This document shows, in pieces, positions 25,527 to 34,128 of a stretch of 64,000 bases of DNA. The first letter of the stretch is position 1. Each line of letters starts with the position of its first letter. The stretch is from Ideonella oryzae. GTDB taxonomy: Bacteria; Pseudomonadota; Gammaproteobacteria; Burkholderiales; Burkholderiaceae_C. The position numbers were made by a program, and so were the translations under genes. The stretch covers positions 248,001 through 312,000 of the forward strand of contig NZ_JAMXMC010000005.1 in assembly GCF_024055665.1 (NCBI RefSeq), written 5' to 3'. The notes under the pieces are model-generated. The model was given only the letters and a program-made list of their open reading frames with translations. It was not told the DNA's origin and ran no database searches.

Positions 25527-25913
25527 TTGTACCAAGACGCCTACCAGAGCTATCAGACGGTCAACCTGGGCGCGCAGACCGCCCAGGCCTCACCGGTTCA
25601 GCTGGTGCTGATCCTGATGGACGGCCTGCTCGAAGAGCTGGCCCGCGCACGCGCCCACATCGAAGCCCGGCGCTACGAACTCAAGGCCCGCAGCCTGGAC
25701 AAGTGCATTGCCATCCTCAACGGCCTGTCCAGCGCGCTGGACACCGACCAGGGTGGGGAGGTCGTGGACAACCTGGGGCGGCTGTACGACTTCTGCGCCG
25801 ACCGGCTCTGCCGCGCCGGCATCGTGCTGGAGCCTGCCATGGTCGACGAAGTGACGCAGGTGCTGGGCACGCTGCGCCAGGGCTGGCAGGAAGTGCAGGC
25901 CCGCCATGGCTAG
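25527..25913 (+). CDS. fliS: Flagellin export chaperone FliS (TTG start)
   Basis: A 128-residue protein with the family start pattern (M)YQDAYQSYQTVNLGAQTAQA and the helical body (LVLILMDGLLEELARARAHI). It binds the C-terminal D0 of flagellin in the cytoplasm. The natural start is TTG 25527, with GAGAG upstream; no ATG or GTG fits, so translation is probably weak. It lies 34 bp after fliD and overlaps the next gene by 8 bp. Confidence 0.88.
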   Translation: MYQDAYQSYQTVNLGAQTAQASPVQLVLILMDGLLEELARARAHIEARRYELKARSLDKCIAILNGLSSALDTDQGGEVVDNLGRLYDFCADRLCRAGIVLEPAMVDEVTQVLGTLRQGWQEVQARHG

Positions 25914-26235
25914 GCAGGACCGGTTGCAACAACTGCAAGCCGAGCTGGCCCGCGGGCTGGCCCTGGCGCACGCGCATCAGGACTGGCGCGTCTTGATCCA
26001 GGCCGATGCGGCGCTGGCGCGCGAACTGCCCGCCCTCGCCCGCAGTGGCCCCTGGAGCCAGGCCGAGCGCGCGCCGTGGAACCGTCTGTGCGAGACCCAC
26101 GCCCGGGCCCGCGCGGCCTGCGAAGACGCGATGAACACGCTGCACGAGCGGCTGCAAACCCTGGCTGAACGCCGCGAAGGCTGGCTGGCCTATGCCATGG
26201 CCGACCTCGAGGACCCGCTGGAGACCCAACCATGA
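25906..26235 (+). CDS. Small helical flagellar protein, FliT/LafD-like position
   Basis: A 109-residue, mostly helical, Arg/Ala-rich protein. Its position between fliS and fliK is that of fliT (polar systems) or lafD (lateral systems), which act as chaperones for FliD. The sequence is not clearly conserved with FliT, so the role is inferred from place and size. It overlaps fliS by 8 bp and fliK by 4 bp. Confidence 0.55.
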   Translation: MARQDRLQQLQAELARGLALAHAHQDWRVLIQADAALARELPALARSGPWSQAERAPWNRLCETHARARAACEDAMNTLHERLQTLAERREGWLAYAMADLEDPLETQP

Positions 26236-27404
26236 ATGTCGCATCCGCCGCCGCCCCATCTGGCAGCCGGGCCACCCCCGACGCGGCCACACTCGGCCTG
26301 CCGGCCGACACGCCCCCCGCTTCCCCAACCGAGGCCGGCGCCCCCGAAGCCCCGGCGGCCGGCTTCCAGCAGGCCTTGCAGCAGGCCCAGGACCGTGCCA
26401 AGGCCCCGGCCGACGCGTCCACATCCCCCGAAAGCCTGGACTTCGCCCGTTGGCTGAACGCCCCCATGGCCTCGCCCGGCGAGGCCGCGGCAGGGCCGGA
26501 TGCCTGCGCGGCGACCTCGTCCCCGGCCACGGCCCCGGACGAAGCCCCGGCCCAGGCGCCCGCCCAGGACAGCCCCGCCTTGCGGCTGGACTGGACCCAA
26601 CTGCCTGCGGCAGTGGTCGCCGCGCTGGCGGATCCAGCCACGCTCCGCGCCGCCGGCAGCAACGCGGGGCCCGTCACGGTGGCCTCGTCCCGCGGCAGCG
26701 CCGTGCCGCCCGCACTGCCCGGCAACAGCCCGCGGCCGGTGGCCCGCACCGAGACCCCGCAGGCCCTTGTGCAGCAGCTCACGGACACCGCGGCCAGCAC
26801 CACGCCGCCCGCGGGATCGCCCGCGCCGGCCACGCCCGCCGCGGCATCCGCACCGGCCCTGGTCACCGACGCCGATGCCGACAGCGCCACGGCCAGTGTC
26901 CCCGCGCCGGCCCCGGGCAGCGCCCCTGCCCCGCTGCTGCAGGCCGATGCCGCCCCGGCCGCCAGCGGCCTGACCGCCCCCGACGTGCCGGGCCACCCGC
27001 TGCGCGCCCACAGCCCGCAGGCCCTGCGCGAGGCCCTGGGCGAGCGCCTGTCCTGGCAGGTGGACCAGCGCAGCGAACAGGCCACGATCCGCCTGAGCCC
27101 GGAGCGCCTGGGCCACATCGACATCCAGATCCGCCACGAGGCGGGCGGGCTCCAGGTCCAACTCGCCGCCAGCCACGGCGAAGTGGTGCGCCAGCTGCAG
27201 CAGGTCAGCGAGGGCCTGCGTCAGGACCTGGGCCTGCGCCATGGCGGTGACATCAGCGTCCAGGTGGCCGAGCGGCGCGAAGGGGCCAGCCTGGGTGAAG
27301 GCGGGGGCCGGCAGCAGCAGGGCCGCTCCTCCGAAGAACAACAGCCGGGGCGCGCCCTGGCCGAGACCGATGCCGACGACAGCACCCGCTTCGCCCTGGC
27401 CTGA
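26232..27404 (+). CDS. fliK: Flagellar hook-length control protein FliK (LafE-type)
   Basis: A 390-residue protein. The first ~240 residues are Ala/Pro-rich and low in complexity, as in FliK ruler regions. The C-terminal Flg_hook domain is clear (ERLSWQVDQRSEQATIRLSP, then LGHIDIQIRHEAGGLQVQLA). It measures the hook and switches FlhB specificity. It sits where lafE lies in lateral systems, before fliL. The tail (about 30 residues) is Gln/Glu-rich. Confidence 0.88.
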   Translation: MNVASAAAPSGSRATPDAATLGLPADTPPASPTEAGAPEAPAAGFQQALQQAQDRAKAPADASTSPESLDFARWLNAPMASPGEAAAGPDACAATSSPATAPDEAPAQAPAQDSPALRLDWTQLPAAVVAALADPATLRAAGSNAGPVTVASSRGSAVPPALPGNSPRPVARTETPQALVQQLTDTAASTTPPAGSPAPATPAAASAPALVTDADADSATASVPAPAPGSAPAPLLQADAAPAASGLTAPDVPGHPLRAHSPQALREALGERLSWQVDQRSEQATIRLSPERLGHIDIQIRHEAGGLQVQLAASHGEVVRQLQQVSEGLRQDLGLRHGGDISVQVAERREGASLGEGGGRQQQGRSSEEQQPGRALAETDADDSTRFALA

Positions 27405-27437
27405 GTCCCACTCCACCCTCACTCCTCCGCACATGCC

Positions 27438-27902
27438 ATGAGCAAGCTACAGAAACTCTTGATCGGCGGCGCACTCGCACTGCTGCTGGTGGGCGGAGCC
27501 GGTGCCGCCGCGTGGTGGAAGTTCAAGCGGCCTGCCGCGCAGGACCACCCGGCCGAGACCGCAGAAGCCGCCGTCGACCCGATCGAATACAAGTACATCA
27601 CGTTGGACAAGGTCATCGTCATGCTGCGCAATGGCGAGGGCGAGACCGGCAGCCACTACCTGGCCGTCGACCTGGTCTTCAAGACCCCGCCCAGGACCGA
27701 GAAGCTCACCAAGGAACACCTGCCGCTGCTGCGCAGCGTGGCCGTGCGCTCGCTGTCCAACCAGACCCGGGCTCAGGCCACCACGATGACCGTGGACCAA
27801 CTGGCCGAGCGGTTGAACCAGGCCTATGCGGCGTCCTACCAGGCCGAGCACCACGAGATGCCCTTCGCCGAGGCGATGATCGGCAAGCTCATCGTGGAAT
27901 GA
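27438..27902 (+). CDS. fliL: Flagellar basal body-associated protein FliL (LafF-type)
   Basis: A 154-residue protein with one N-terminal membrane helix (about residues 8-28) and a periplasmic domain with the family pattern (IEYKYITLDKVIVML, then HYLAVDLVFKTPPRTEKLTK). It rings the stator units and supports torque. It matches lafF in place, just before the sigma factor gene, with which its end overlaps or abuts. Confidence 0.88.
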   Translation: MSKLQKLLIGGALALLLVGGAGAAAWWKFKRPAAQDHPAETAEAAVDPIEYKYITLDKVIVMLRNGEGETGSHYLAVDLVFKTPPRTEKLTKEHLPLLRSVAVRSLSNQTRAQATTMTVDQLAERLNQAYAASYQAEHHEMPFAEAMIGKLIVE

Positions 27903-28642
27903 GCATGGACCTGCACGCCGGCTACAGCGAGATGGCGGCCTATGGGGTGGTCGCCGGGTCGGTGCCGTCCGAGGCCGCCGACCGCCGCAGCGAGCAGCAG
28001 CGGCTGCTCGAGCACGCACCGCTGGTCAAGCGGGTGGTGCGCCAGCTGCACGCCCAGGCCAGCGCCGTGCTGGACCGCGAGGACATGGCACAGATCGGCC
28101 TGATGGGGTTGCTGGAGGCGCTGCGCCGCTACGGGCCGCCCGACGAACGCTTCCCGGCCTTTGCCACGCTGCGCATCCGCGGCGCGATCCTGGACGAATT
28201 GCGGCGTCAAGACTGGCGACCGCGCGGCGTGCGCCAGGACAGCCACCGCCTGCGCGATGGCGTGCGCGAGCTGACCCGTCGACTCGGCCGCGTGCCGACC
28301 GAGGGCGAGGTGCTGCAGGCGCTGAAGCTCTCACCGCAGGCCTACCAGGATCTGCTGGCGGCAGAGAACGCCGAGCAGATGGACAGCTTCGACGAGATGG
28401 TCGGCGAGCTCTCGCAGCGCCCGGCCGACCAGTGTTCGCCCGAGGACCGGCTGGTGCTGCGCCGCAGCCTGGAGCAGGCCCTGGGCTGCCTCAATGAACG
28501 CGAGCAGCAGGTGATCCAGCTGTACTACGAGTACGAGCTGAGCCTGAAGGAAATTGCCGCGGTGCTGGCGCTCACCGAAGCCCGCATCTGCCAGATCAAC
28601 AAGGGGGCGCTGCAGAAGATGAAGCTGCGCCTGGCCGCCTGA
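27899..28642 (+). CDS. lafS: Flagellar sigma28 factor (FliA/LafS)
   Basis: A 247-residue sigma factor. Region 2 (LDREDMAQIGLMGLLEALRR, then FATLRIRGAILDELRRQDW) and regions 3 to 4 (LNEREQQVIQLYYEYELSLK, LTEARICQINKGALQKMKLR) are complete and of the sigma28 type. It should direct late flagellar genes; the shared element TT(A/C)AG-N13-CGGTCGC is its likely target. It lies inside the fliD operon, downstream of one such element, so it probably increases its own synthesis. The start is ATG 27899 (overlapping the fliL stop) or 27905. It sits between fliL and motA as lafS does in lateral systems. Confidence 0.92.
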   Translation: MSMDLHAGYSEMAAYGVVAGSVPSEAADRRSEQQRLLEHAPLVKRVVRQLHAQASAVLDREDMAQIGLMGLLEALRRYGPPDERFPAFATLRIRGAILDELRRQDWRPRGVRQDSHRLRDGVRELTRRLGRVPTEGEVLQALKLSPQAYQDLLAAENAEQMDSFDEMVGELSQRPADQCSPEDRLVLRRSLEQALGCLNEREQQVIQLYYEYELSLKEIAAVLALTEARICQINKGALQKMKLRLAA

Positions 28643-28666
28643 CCCCCCGCACCACGAGAGTCCACC

Positions 28667-29560
28667 ATGCAATCCCTCCTCGGCATCCTGCTCATCATTG
28701 GCTGCGTGTTCGGCGGCTACATGATCCACGGCGGCGAGATGAACGTGATCTGGCAGCCCACCGAGCTGCTGATCATCGTCGGCGCCGGCGTCGGTGCCAT
28801 CGTGCTGGGCAACCCGCGCCATGTGCTCACCGAGATGTGGCACCAGGTGCGCAAGGTCGCGCTGCGCAAGAAACCCGACGAGGAGTTCCAGCGCCAGCTG
28901 CTGCTGCTGATGTATGAGCTGCTGCAGACCGCCGCCGGCGGCCTCAAGGCCCTGGACGCGCACGTCGAAGCGCCGCAAGAAAGCGAGTTGTTCAAGCGTT
29001 ATCCGCTGATCCTCGCGGAGAAGAAGCTGCTCAACTTCATCGTCGACAACTTCCGGCTGATGGCCATGGGCAAGATCAACGCCCACGAACTCGAAGGCGT
29101 GCTGGACCAGGAGATCGACTCCATCCATGAAGAGATGACGCAACCCGCCAAGTCCCTGGGCAAGATCGGCGAGGCCATGCCAGGCTTCGGCATCCTGGCC
29201 GCGGTGCTGGGCATCGTGATGACCATGTCCGTGGTGGCCCAGGGCGCCGGGACCGGCGAGATCGCTGAACGCGTGGGCGCCGCGATGGTGGGCACCTTCA
29301 TCGGCATCTTCATGTGCTACGGCCTGCTCGACCCCATCAGCAACATGATGAAGCAGCTCGTCAGCGAAGAGCTGCAGGCGCTGGAGACCGTCAAGGTGGT
29401 GCTGGTCACCCATGTCGCGGGCAAGCCGCCGCTGCTGGCCATCGACGCCGGCCGCCGTCTGGTGCAGCTCAACCTCAAGCCCAGCTTTGCCCGCCTGGAA
29501 GGCTGGATCGACAAGCTGCAGAACCCGGACGCGGCACCGGCGGGAGGCCCGCGTGGCTAA
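28667..29560 (+). CDS. motA: Flagellar stator protein MotA (LafT-type)
   Basis: A 297-residue inner-membrane protein with four membrane segments and the long cytoplasmic loop that meets FliG. The proline-bearing segment (LGKIGEAMPGFGILAAVLGI) and the last helix (VGTFIGIFMCYGLLDPISNM) are conserved. With MotB it forms the ion channel. The gene ends 8 bp inside motB. Confidence 0.94.
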   Translation: MQSLLGILLIIGCVFGGYMIHGGEMNVIWQPTELLIIVGAGVGAIVLGNPRHVLTEMWHQVRKVALRKKPDEEFQRQLLLLMYELLQTAAGGLKALDAHVEAPQESELFKRYPLILAEKKLLNFIVDNFRLMAMGKINAHELEGVLDQEIDSIHEEMTQPAKSLGKIGEAMPGFGILAAVLGIVMTMSVVAQGAGTGEIAERVGAAMVGTFIGIFMCYGLLDPISNMMKQLVSEELQALETVKVVLVTHVAGKPPLLAIDAGRRLVQLNLKPSFARLEGWIDKLQNPDAAPAGGPRG

Positions 29561-30500
29561 GACCGAGTCCCACGAACCCACCATCATCAAGCGGGTCTCC
29601 GCCCGGGGACACGACGATGGCCATGGCGGCGCCTGGAAGGTGGCCTTCGCCGACTTCTGCCTGGCCCTGCTGTGCCTGTTCCTCGTGCTGTGGCTGCTCA
29701 ACGCCCGCGAGAAGGAAGAGATCGAGAAGACCATGCAGGCCGTGATGGGCAACCCCATGGAAGAAGGCAGCCAGGGCCGGGTCCCCGAGTTCGACGGCTC
29801 CCCCAACGGCAGCCTGATCTCGCGCGAGCCGGTGCCCGGCCAGGGCGGCCAGTCCACCGCCGATGGCAGCGACGCGCCGGCCCGCCAGCAGTTGGACAAC
29901 CCGGAGCAGTTGCGGGCACTGGCACAGCGCCTGTCGGACATGGCCGAGGAGGCCGGCCTGGCCGGCCACCTGGAGACCACCGTGACCGCCGAGGGCCTGC
30001 GCGTGATGCTGCACGACACCGAGGGCGAGGGCATGTTCGCCCGCGGCAGCGCGGTGCTCAACAAGCGCTTCTCGGGCCTGCTGCGCCAGATGGGTCCGAT
30101 CTTCGCGCGCATCCGCAACCAACTGCTGATCCTGGGCCACACCGACGCCACGCCCTACTTCAACGTGGACGTGGGTGGCTTCTCGAACTGGAACCTGTCG
30201 AACCAGCGCGCGATGGCCGCGCGCCTGACCCTGCTCAACGGCGGCATGCACCCGGACAGCGTGCTGCAGGTCATCGGCATGGCCGACAAGGCCCCGCTGG
30301 ACATGGAGCACCCGCGCGCCGCACCGAACCGCCGCATCGAGCTGGTCGTGCTGACCGGCCCGCAGGCCCGCCGCCTGGCCTCGGCCTTCGGCATGCCGGC
30401 CACGCCCGCGGCCAATGGCGGCGATGGCGGCGACAGCGGCACGCTGCGGCGTGCCCGCGAGCAGGTCAATCAAAGCCTGGCTCCCACCCAGGAGCCTTGA
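29553..30500 (+). CDS. motB: Flagellar stator protein MotB (LafU-type)
   Basis: A 315-residue protein with one N-terminal membrane helix carrying the ion-binding aspartate (WKVAFADFCLALLCLFLVLW), a periplasmic linker and an OmpA-like peptidoglycan-binding domain (LLILGHTDATPYFN, then NLSNQRAMAARLTLLN). The helix resembles the proton-type MotB of enterobacteria, so proton drive is likely. The start is GTG 29553 with GGGAGG upstream. It overlaps the end of motA. Confidence 0.93.
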   Translation: MAKTESHEPTIIKRVSARGHDDGHGGAWKVAFADFCLALLCLFLVLWLLNAREKEEIEKTMQAVMGNPMEEGSQGRVPEFDGSPNGSLISREPVPGQGGQSTADGSDAPARQQLDNPEQLRALAQRLSDMAEEAGLAGHLETTVTAEGLRVMLHDTEGEGMFARGSAVLNKRFSGLLRQMGPIFARIRNQLLILGHTDATPYFNVDVGGFSNWNLSNQRAMAARLTLLNGGMHPDSVLQVIGMADKAPLDMEHPRAAPNRRIELVVLTGPQARRLASAFGMPATPAANGGDGGDSGTLRRAREQVNQSLAPTQEP

Positions 30501-30531
30501 AATGCAGACGCGAACGACCCGAGGGGCCCGC

Positions 30532-30813
30532 ATGAAGATCACCCAACGCTCCACCGCCCTGACGCCGACGATCGGTGTCGGTGCCACCGAGGCTGCCGCA
30601 TCCGCACCGGCGCCCGCCGCGGGCGCCGCGGCCGAGGCCACGCCGCTGCAGGCCGGCACGCTGGCCCCCGCCCAAGAGGCCCTGGCCGCGATGCCCGAGA
30701 TCGACAGCGCCCGCGTGGCCGCGGTGCGTGATGCGCTGGCCCGCGGTGAGATCCGCTTCGACGCCCAGCGCCTGGCCGGCCTGATCGAGCGTTTCCATGG
30801 AGGTCGGGGATGA
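30532..30813 (+). CDS. flgM: Anti-sigma28 factor FlgM
   Basis: A 93-residue protein with the FlgM layout: MKIT start, disordered Ala/Pro-rich N-terminal half, helical sigma-binding C-terminal half (MPEIDSARVAAVRDALARGE, then FDAQRLAGLIERF). It holds the sigma factor inactive until it is exported after hook completion. ATG 30532 has GAGGGG upstream; ATG 30502 is an alternative that adds ten residues. It lies just after motB and overlaps flgN by 4 bp, so sigma factor and anti-sigma factor are in one run of genes. Confidence 0.87.
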   Translation: MKITQRSTALTPTIGVGATEAAASAPAPAAGAAAEATPLQAGTLAPAQEALAAMPEIDSARVAAVRDALARGEIRFDAQRLAGLIERFHGGRG

Positions 30814-31229
30814 CGCCGCGCGAAGCCGCCGAACAGCTGTTGCGCGACCTGCGCGCCGACCTGACCCAGGTCCACGAACTGCGCGATCTGCTGGAGCAGC
30901 AGTACCAGTGCGCGCTGCGCCACGACGCGGGCGCGCTGCAGACGCTGGGCGAGCGCATCGTCGCCTGCGTCGAAGTGATGGAGGGCCGCCGTGAGCGCCG
31001 CGTGGCCCTGGCCCAGCGCCTGGCCGGCCCGCAGGCCCGCATGGAGGCCGTGTTCCCGCGCCTGGGCCAGGGCTGGGGCCGCACCGGTCAGTCCTGGTGG
31101 CTGCGGCTGGAGGCCCTGGTGCGCGACTGCAAGGCCGCCAACCAACGCAACTGCGCCCTGCTCGCCGAGCAGCACACGCTGATGCAAGGCCTGCTGCAAC
31201 CGCAAGGGGATCTCTATGCGCCTGCCTGA
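30810..31229 (+). CDS. flgN: Flagellar chaperone FlgN
   Basis: A 139-residue helical protein (EQLLRDLRADLTQVHELRDL, LLEQQYQCALRHDAGALQTL) with the FlgN pattern. It is the export chaperone for hook-associated proteins FlgK and FlgL. It overlaps flgM by 4 bp and the following muramidase gene by 14 bp. Confidence 0.85.
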   Translation: MTPREAAEQLLRDLRADLTQVHELRDLLEQQYQCALRHDAGALQTLGERIVACVEVMEGRRERRVALAQRLAGPQARMEAVFPRLGQGWGRTGQSWWLRLEALVRDCKAANQRNCALLAEQHTLMQGLLQPQGDLYAPA

Positions 31230-31962
31230 GGCCCCCCTGTTCCCGTCCCTGGCGCCCACCCCGGCCACGGCGCCGGCGGCCGGCCTGGGCGCTGGCACGG
31301 CAAGATCCAGCGCCGGCTTCGGCGGCCTGTACCGCAGCCTCTCGCAAGAGGTGCAGGACTACATTGCCCACGGCGACGGTGGTCCGGTGGAAGGCAGCGC
31401 GAGCACGCTGAGCGCCGAAGCCCGCGCCCGCTGGGTCCCGCAGGCGCCCACGCCGGCCGACGACGCCGCGGCCCCGACCGCCAGCGTGGACGCACCGGCC
31501 CGTCAGGCCTTCCTGGACCAGATCGCGCCGATGGCGGCCGAGGCCGGCGCCCAGTTGGGCGTGGACCCGGCCATCTTGAGCGCCCAGGCGGCGCTGGAAT
31601 CGGGCTGGGGCCAGCGGCCGCTGCGCAACGCGGCCGGCGAGAACAGCCACAACCTCTTCGGCATCAAGGCCGGTGCCGGCTGGCAGGGCGCCGTGGCCGA
31701 GGCCGCCACCACCGAGGTGGAGAACGGCCAGGCCGTGGGCACCACCGCGCGCTTCCGGGCCTACGCGGATGCCTCGGCCTCGTTCCAGGACCTGGCCCAG
31801 CTGCTGCGCCACAGCCCGCGCTACCAGGCCGCGCTGAACACCGGCGGCGACGCCCAGGCCTATGCCCAGGCGCTGGCCCGCGGCGGCTACGCCACCGACC
31901 CGGCCTACGCCGCCAAGCTGACCGGACTGGCGCGCCAGATCCAGTCGCGCGGCGGCAACTAA
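31216..31962 (+). CDS. Stand-alone flagellar glucosaminidase (C-terminal half of FlgJ)
   Basis: A 248-residue protein. The first ~95 residues are Ala/Pro-rich with no cleavable signal peptide visible. Residues about 96-245 are a complete glucosaminidase domain like the C-terminal half of enterobacterial FlgJ (LSAQAALESGWGQRPLRNAA, NSHNLFGIKAGAGWQG, TARFRAYADASASFQDLAQL, GGYATDPAYAAKLTGLARQI), with the likely catalytic glutamate in ALESGWG. It would cut peptidoglycan so the rod can cross. The rod-cap half of FlgJ is a separate gene at 38763, so FlgJ is split. Lacking a signal, it is probably exported through the flagellar apparatus. Its end overlaps convergent flgA by 4 bp. Confidence 0.88.
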   Translation: MRLPEAPLFPSLAPTPATAPAAGLGAGTARSSAGFGGLYRSLSQEVQDYIAHGDGGPVEGSASTLSAEARARWVPQAPTPADDAAAPTASVDAPARQAFLDQIAPMAAEAGAQLGVDPAILSAQAALESGWGQRPLRNAAGENSHNLFGIKAGAGWQGAVAEAATTEVENGQAVGTTARFRAYADASASFQDLAQLLRHSPRYQAALNTGGDAQAYAQALARGGYATDPAYAAKLTGLARQIQSRGGN

Positions 31963-32678
31963 GGAGCCGACGGCGTGTCGACCTGCACCGGCTCCACCAT
32001 GCCCTCGCCGAGCACCCGCGCCCGGATCACCCGACCGGTCGCGCTGTTGCGCACCCGCAGGACCTGGCCCTCGCGGCCGGCCTCCAAGGCCTCGCCGGCA
32101 TTGCGCACCTCGACCGGGCCGCTGCGGACCAGGATGGCCACGGCGTCACCGCGCCGCACCAGCAGCGTGGCCGCCAGCATCCGCGTGCGCACCAGCTCAC
32201 CGGCGTGCATCGGCCGGCGTGGGCTCAGCGTGGCCAGCTGGGACAGGTCGGAGCTGGCGTCCGGCACGGTGCTGATGTCGCGCCGCGCCAGCTCCAGCGC
32301 CTGCTCGCCCAGCGGCTGGTTGGCCGGCGCATCGGCCACCAGCACCGCCACCTCGGCCGACAGCGTGGCGCGCAGCTGCACCAGCTGGCGCGCGGCCGCG
32401 CCGGTGGCCCCGGGACAGACCAGCGCCAGCCGCAGCCGGGCCGGGTTGCGCGCTTCGACCGTCTCGATCTGCGGCGCATCGCAGGCCATCGGCGTGCGCG
32501 GCAAAGCCACCACCGTGGCCTCGACCTGCACGCCCTGCAGGCCGCTGCGCGCGGCCTCCTCGGCCACGGCCTGCCGGCCGGCCGCCTCCAGCCGGGCCGT
32601 CAGCGTCGGCGCGGCCACCGCACCGCTGCCGAGCAGGCACCCCATCACCCCGAACGAAAGACCCGAAAGGAACCGCAT
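31959..32678 (-). CDS. flgA: P-ring assembly chaperone FlgA
   Basis: A 239-residue periplasmic protein. It has a signal peptide (MRFLSGLSFGVMGCLLGSG, cleavage near AVAA) and the C-terminal SAF/FlgA domain (RRPMHAGELVRTRMLAATLL, LEAGREGQVLRVRNSATGRV). It helps FlgI form the P ring. It is the only minus-strand gene between plus-strand flgN and flgB. Its stop overlaps the upstream gene and its ATG (32678-32676) overlaps the flgB ATG (32677-32679), so there is no space for a separate promoter. Confidence 0.88.
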   Translation of the reverse strand: MRFLSGLSFGVMGCLLGSGAVAAPTLTARLEAAGRQAVAEEAARSGLQGVQVEATVVALPRTPMACDAPQIETVEARNPARLRLALVCPGATGAAARQLVQLRATLSAEVAVLVADAPANQPLGEQALELARRDISTVPDASSDLSQLATLSPRRPMHAGELVRTRMLAATLLVRRGDAVAILVRSGPVEVRNAGEALEAGREGQVLRVRNSATGRVIRARVLGEGMVEPVQVDTPSAP

Positions 32679-33039
32679 GAGCATTGACTTCCACCAGGCG
32701 CTCGGGATCCATCCCCAGGCGCTGGAACTGCGCGCCCAGCGCACCCAGCTGCTGGCGGCGAACATCGCCAACGAGAGCACGCCGGGCTACCAGTCACGCG
32801 ACATCGACTTTGCCGCCGCGCTGGCCGGTGCCTCGTCGGAGGACGGCTCCGGCCTGGTGCTCGACAGCGACGGCGACGCGCACTACCGCGTCCCCAACCA
32901 ACCCTCGGCCGACGGCAACACCGTCGAGCTGGGGGTGGAGCAAGCCGCATTCTCCCAGAACGCGGTTGATTTCCAGACCAGCCTCACCTTCCTGAACATG
33001 AAGCTCAAGGGCCTGGCCAAGGCCATCGCAGGACAGTAA
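32677..33039 (+). CDS. flgB: Flagellar rod protein FlgB
   Basis: A 120-residue proximal rod protein. The family start (QALGIHPQALELRAQRTQLL, then ANIANESTPGYQSRDIDF) and the C-terminal helix (AVDFQTSLTFLNMKLKGLAK) are complete. It is the first gene of flgB-C-D-E-F-G-H-I-J. Its ribosome site (AAAGGAA) lies inside the flgA coding sequence because the two start codons overlap. No late-type element is seen in front of it. Confidence 0.92.
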   Translation: MSIDFHQALGIHPQALELRAQRTQLLAANIANESTPGYQSRDIDFAAALAGASSEDGSGLVLDSDGDAHYRVPNQPSADGNTVELGVEQAAFSQNAVDFQTSLTFLNMKLKGLAKAIAGQ

Positions 33040-33042
33040 GCC

Positions 33043-33453
33043 ATGCCATTCCGTGACATCGCGACCATCGCCGGCTCGGCCATGACGGCCCAGACCACCC
33101 GGCTCAACACCATCGCCAGCAACCTGGCCAATGCGCAATCGGCCGCCGGCACCGAGGACGGCGCCTACCACGCCCGCAAGCCGGTCTTCGCCGCCGTGAT
33201 GGGCCACGACAACGGTGCCGGTGCCCGCGTGCAGGTGCTGGACGTGGTGAGCAGCACCGAGCCGCTGCGCGAAGCCTATGAGCCCGGCAACCCGTTGGCC
33301 AACGCCGAGGGCAAGGTGTTCTACCCGAACGTCAACCCGGTGGCTGAAATGACCGACATGATGTCCGCCTCCCGCGCCTTCGAGACCAATGTCGAGGTGC
33401 TGGGGCGGGTCCGTTCCATGCAGCAGTCGCTGCTTCGCCTGGGAGACGCCTGA
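33043..33453 (+). CDS. flgC: Flagellar rod protein FlgC
   Basis: A 136-residue proximal rod protein with the N-terminal rod motif (TTRLNTIASNLANAQSAAG) and the typical C-terminus (YPNVNPVAEMTDMMSASRAF, then ETNVEVLGRVRSM). It lies 3 bp after flgB and 2 bp before flgD. Confidence 0.93.
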   Translation: MPFRDIATIAGSAMTAQTTRLNTIASNLANAQSAAGTEDGAYHARKPVFAAVMGHDNGAGARVQVLDVVSSTEPLREAYEPGNPLANAEGKVFYPNVNPVAEMTDMMSASRAFETNVEVLGRVRSMQQSLLRLGDA

Positions 33454-33455
33454 CC

Positions 33456-34115
33456 ATGACCACCGCCACCCTCAACGGCAGCAGCGCCGGCACCACCACC
33501 GGCACCAGCGCGCTGTCCAACGCGCTGGTCAGCGCCAACGGCAGCGGCAGTGACCTGTTCACCACCCTGCTGGTGGCGCAGATCCAGAACCAGAATCCGC
33601 TGCAGCCCAACGACCCCAGCGACTTCGTCAACCAGCTGACCCAGCTCTCGCAGATGGAATCGCTGCAGACGCTGTCCAGCCAGTCGGCCTCGACCAACAC
33701 CTTGCTCGACAGCCTGCAGACCCTGGCCCTGGGCAACCAGGTGGGCAACAGCGTGACGGTGGCCACCAGCCAGCTGCAGTTCGACGGCACGACGGTGCCG
33801 GCGTCCTACAGCCTGGACAGCGCCGAGACCTCGGTGACGCTGGTGCTGACTGGCAGTGACCAGCAGGCCCACCGCGTCACGCTCGGCAGCCAGGCCAAAG
33901 GCGAGCACAGCCTCACTCTCGACCCGACAGCGCTGGGACTGCCCGCGGGCAGCTACAGCGTGAAGCTGGAGACCGCCAGCGGCGCGACCCCGACCTTCGC
34001 GGTCACCGGCCAGATCCAGACCATCCGCCTGTCCTCCGGCGGCATGACGCTCAACGTCAGCCACCTGGGCGAAGTCTCGCCCGCCGACATCACCCAGTTC
34101 AACGGCAAGTCCTGA
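33456..34115 (+). CDS. flgD: Flagellar hook cap protein FlgD
   Basis: A 219-residue hook-assembly scaffold. The conserved N-terminal segment (LFTTLLVAQIQNQNPLQPND, then FVNQLTQLSQMESLQTL) is followed by the FLN/Tudor-type beta region (about residues 105-200). It caps the growing hook and is later replaced by FlgK. Confidence 0.93.
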   Translation: MTTATLNGSSAGTTTGTSALSNALVSANGSGSDLFTTLLVAQIQNQNPLQPNDPSDFVNQLTQLSQMESLQTLSSQSASTNTLLDSLQTLALGNQVGNSVTVATSQLQFDGTTVPASYSLDSAETSVTLVLTGSDQQAHRVTLGSQAKGEHSLTLDPTALGLPAGSYSVKLETASGATPTFAVTGQIQTIRLSSGGMTLNVSHLGEVSPADITQFNGKS

Positions 34116-34128
34116 AGGAGTCCTCCCC

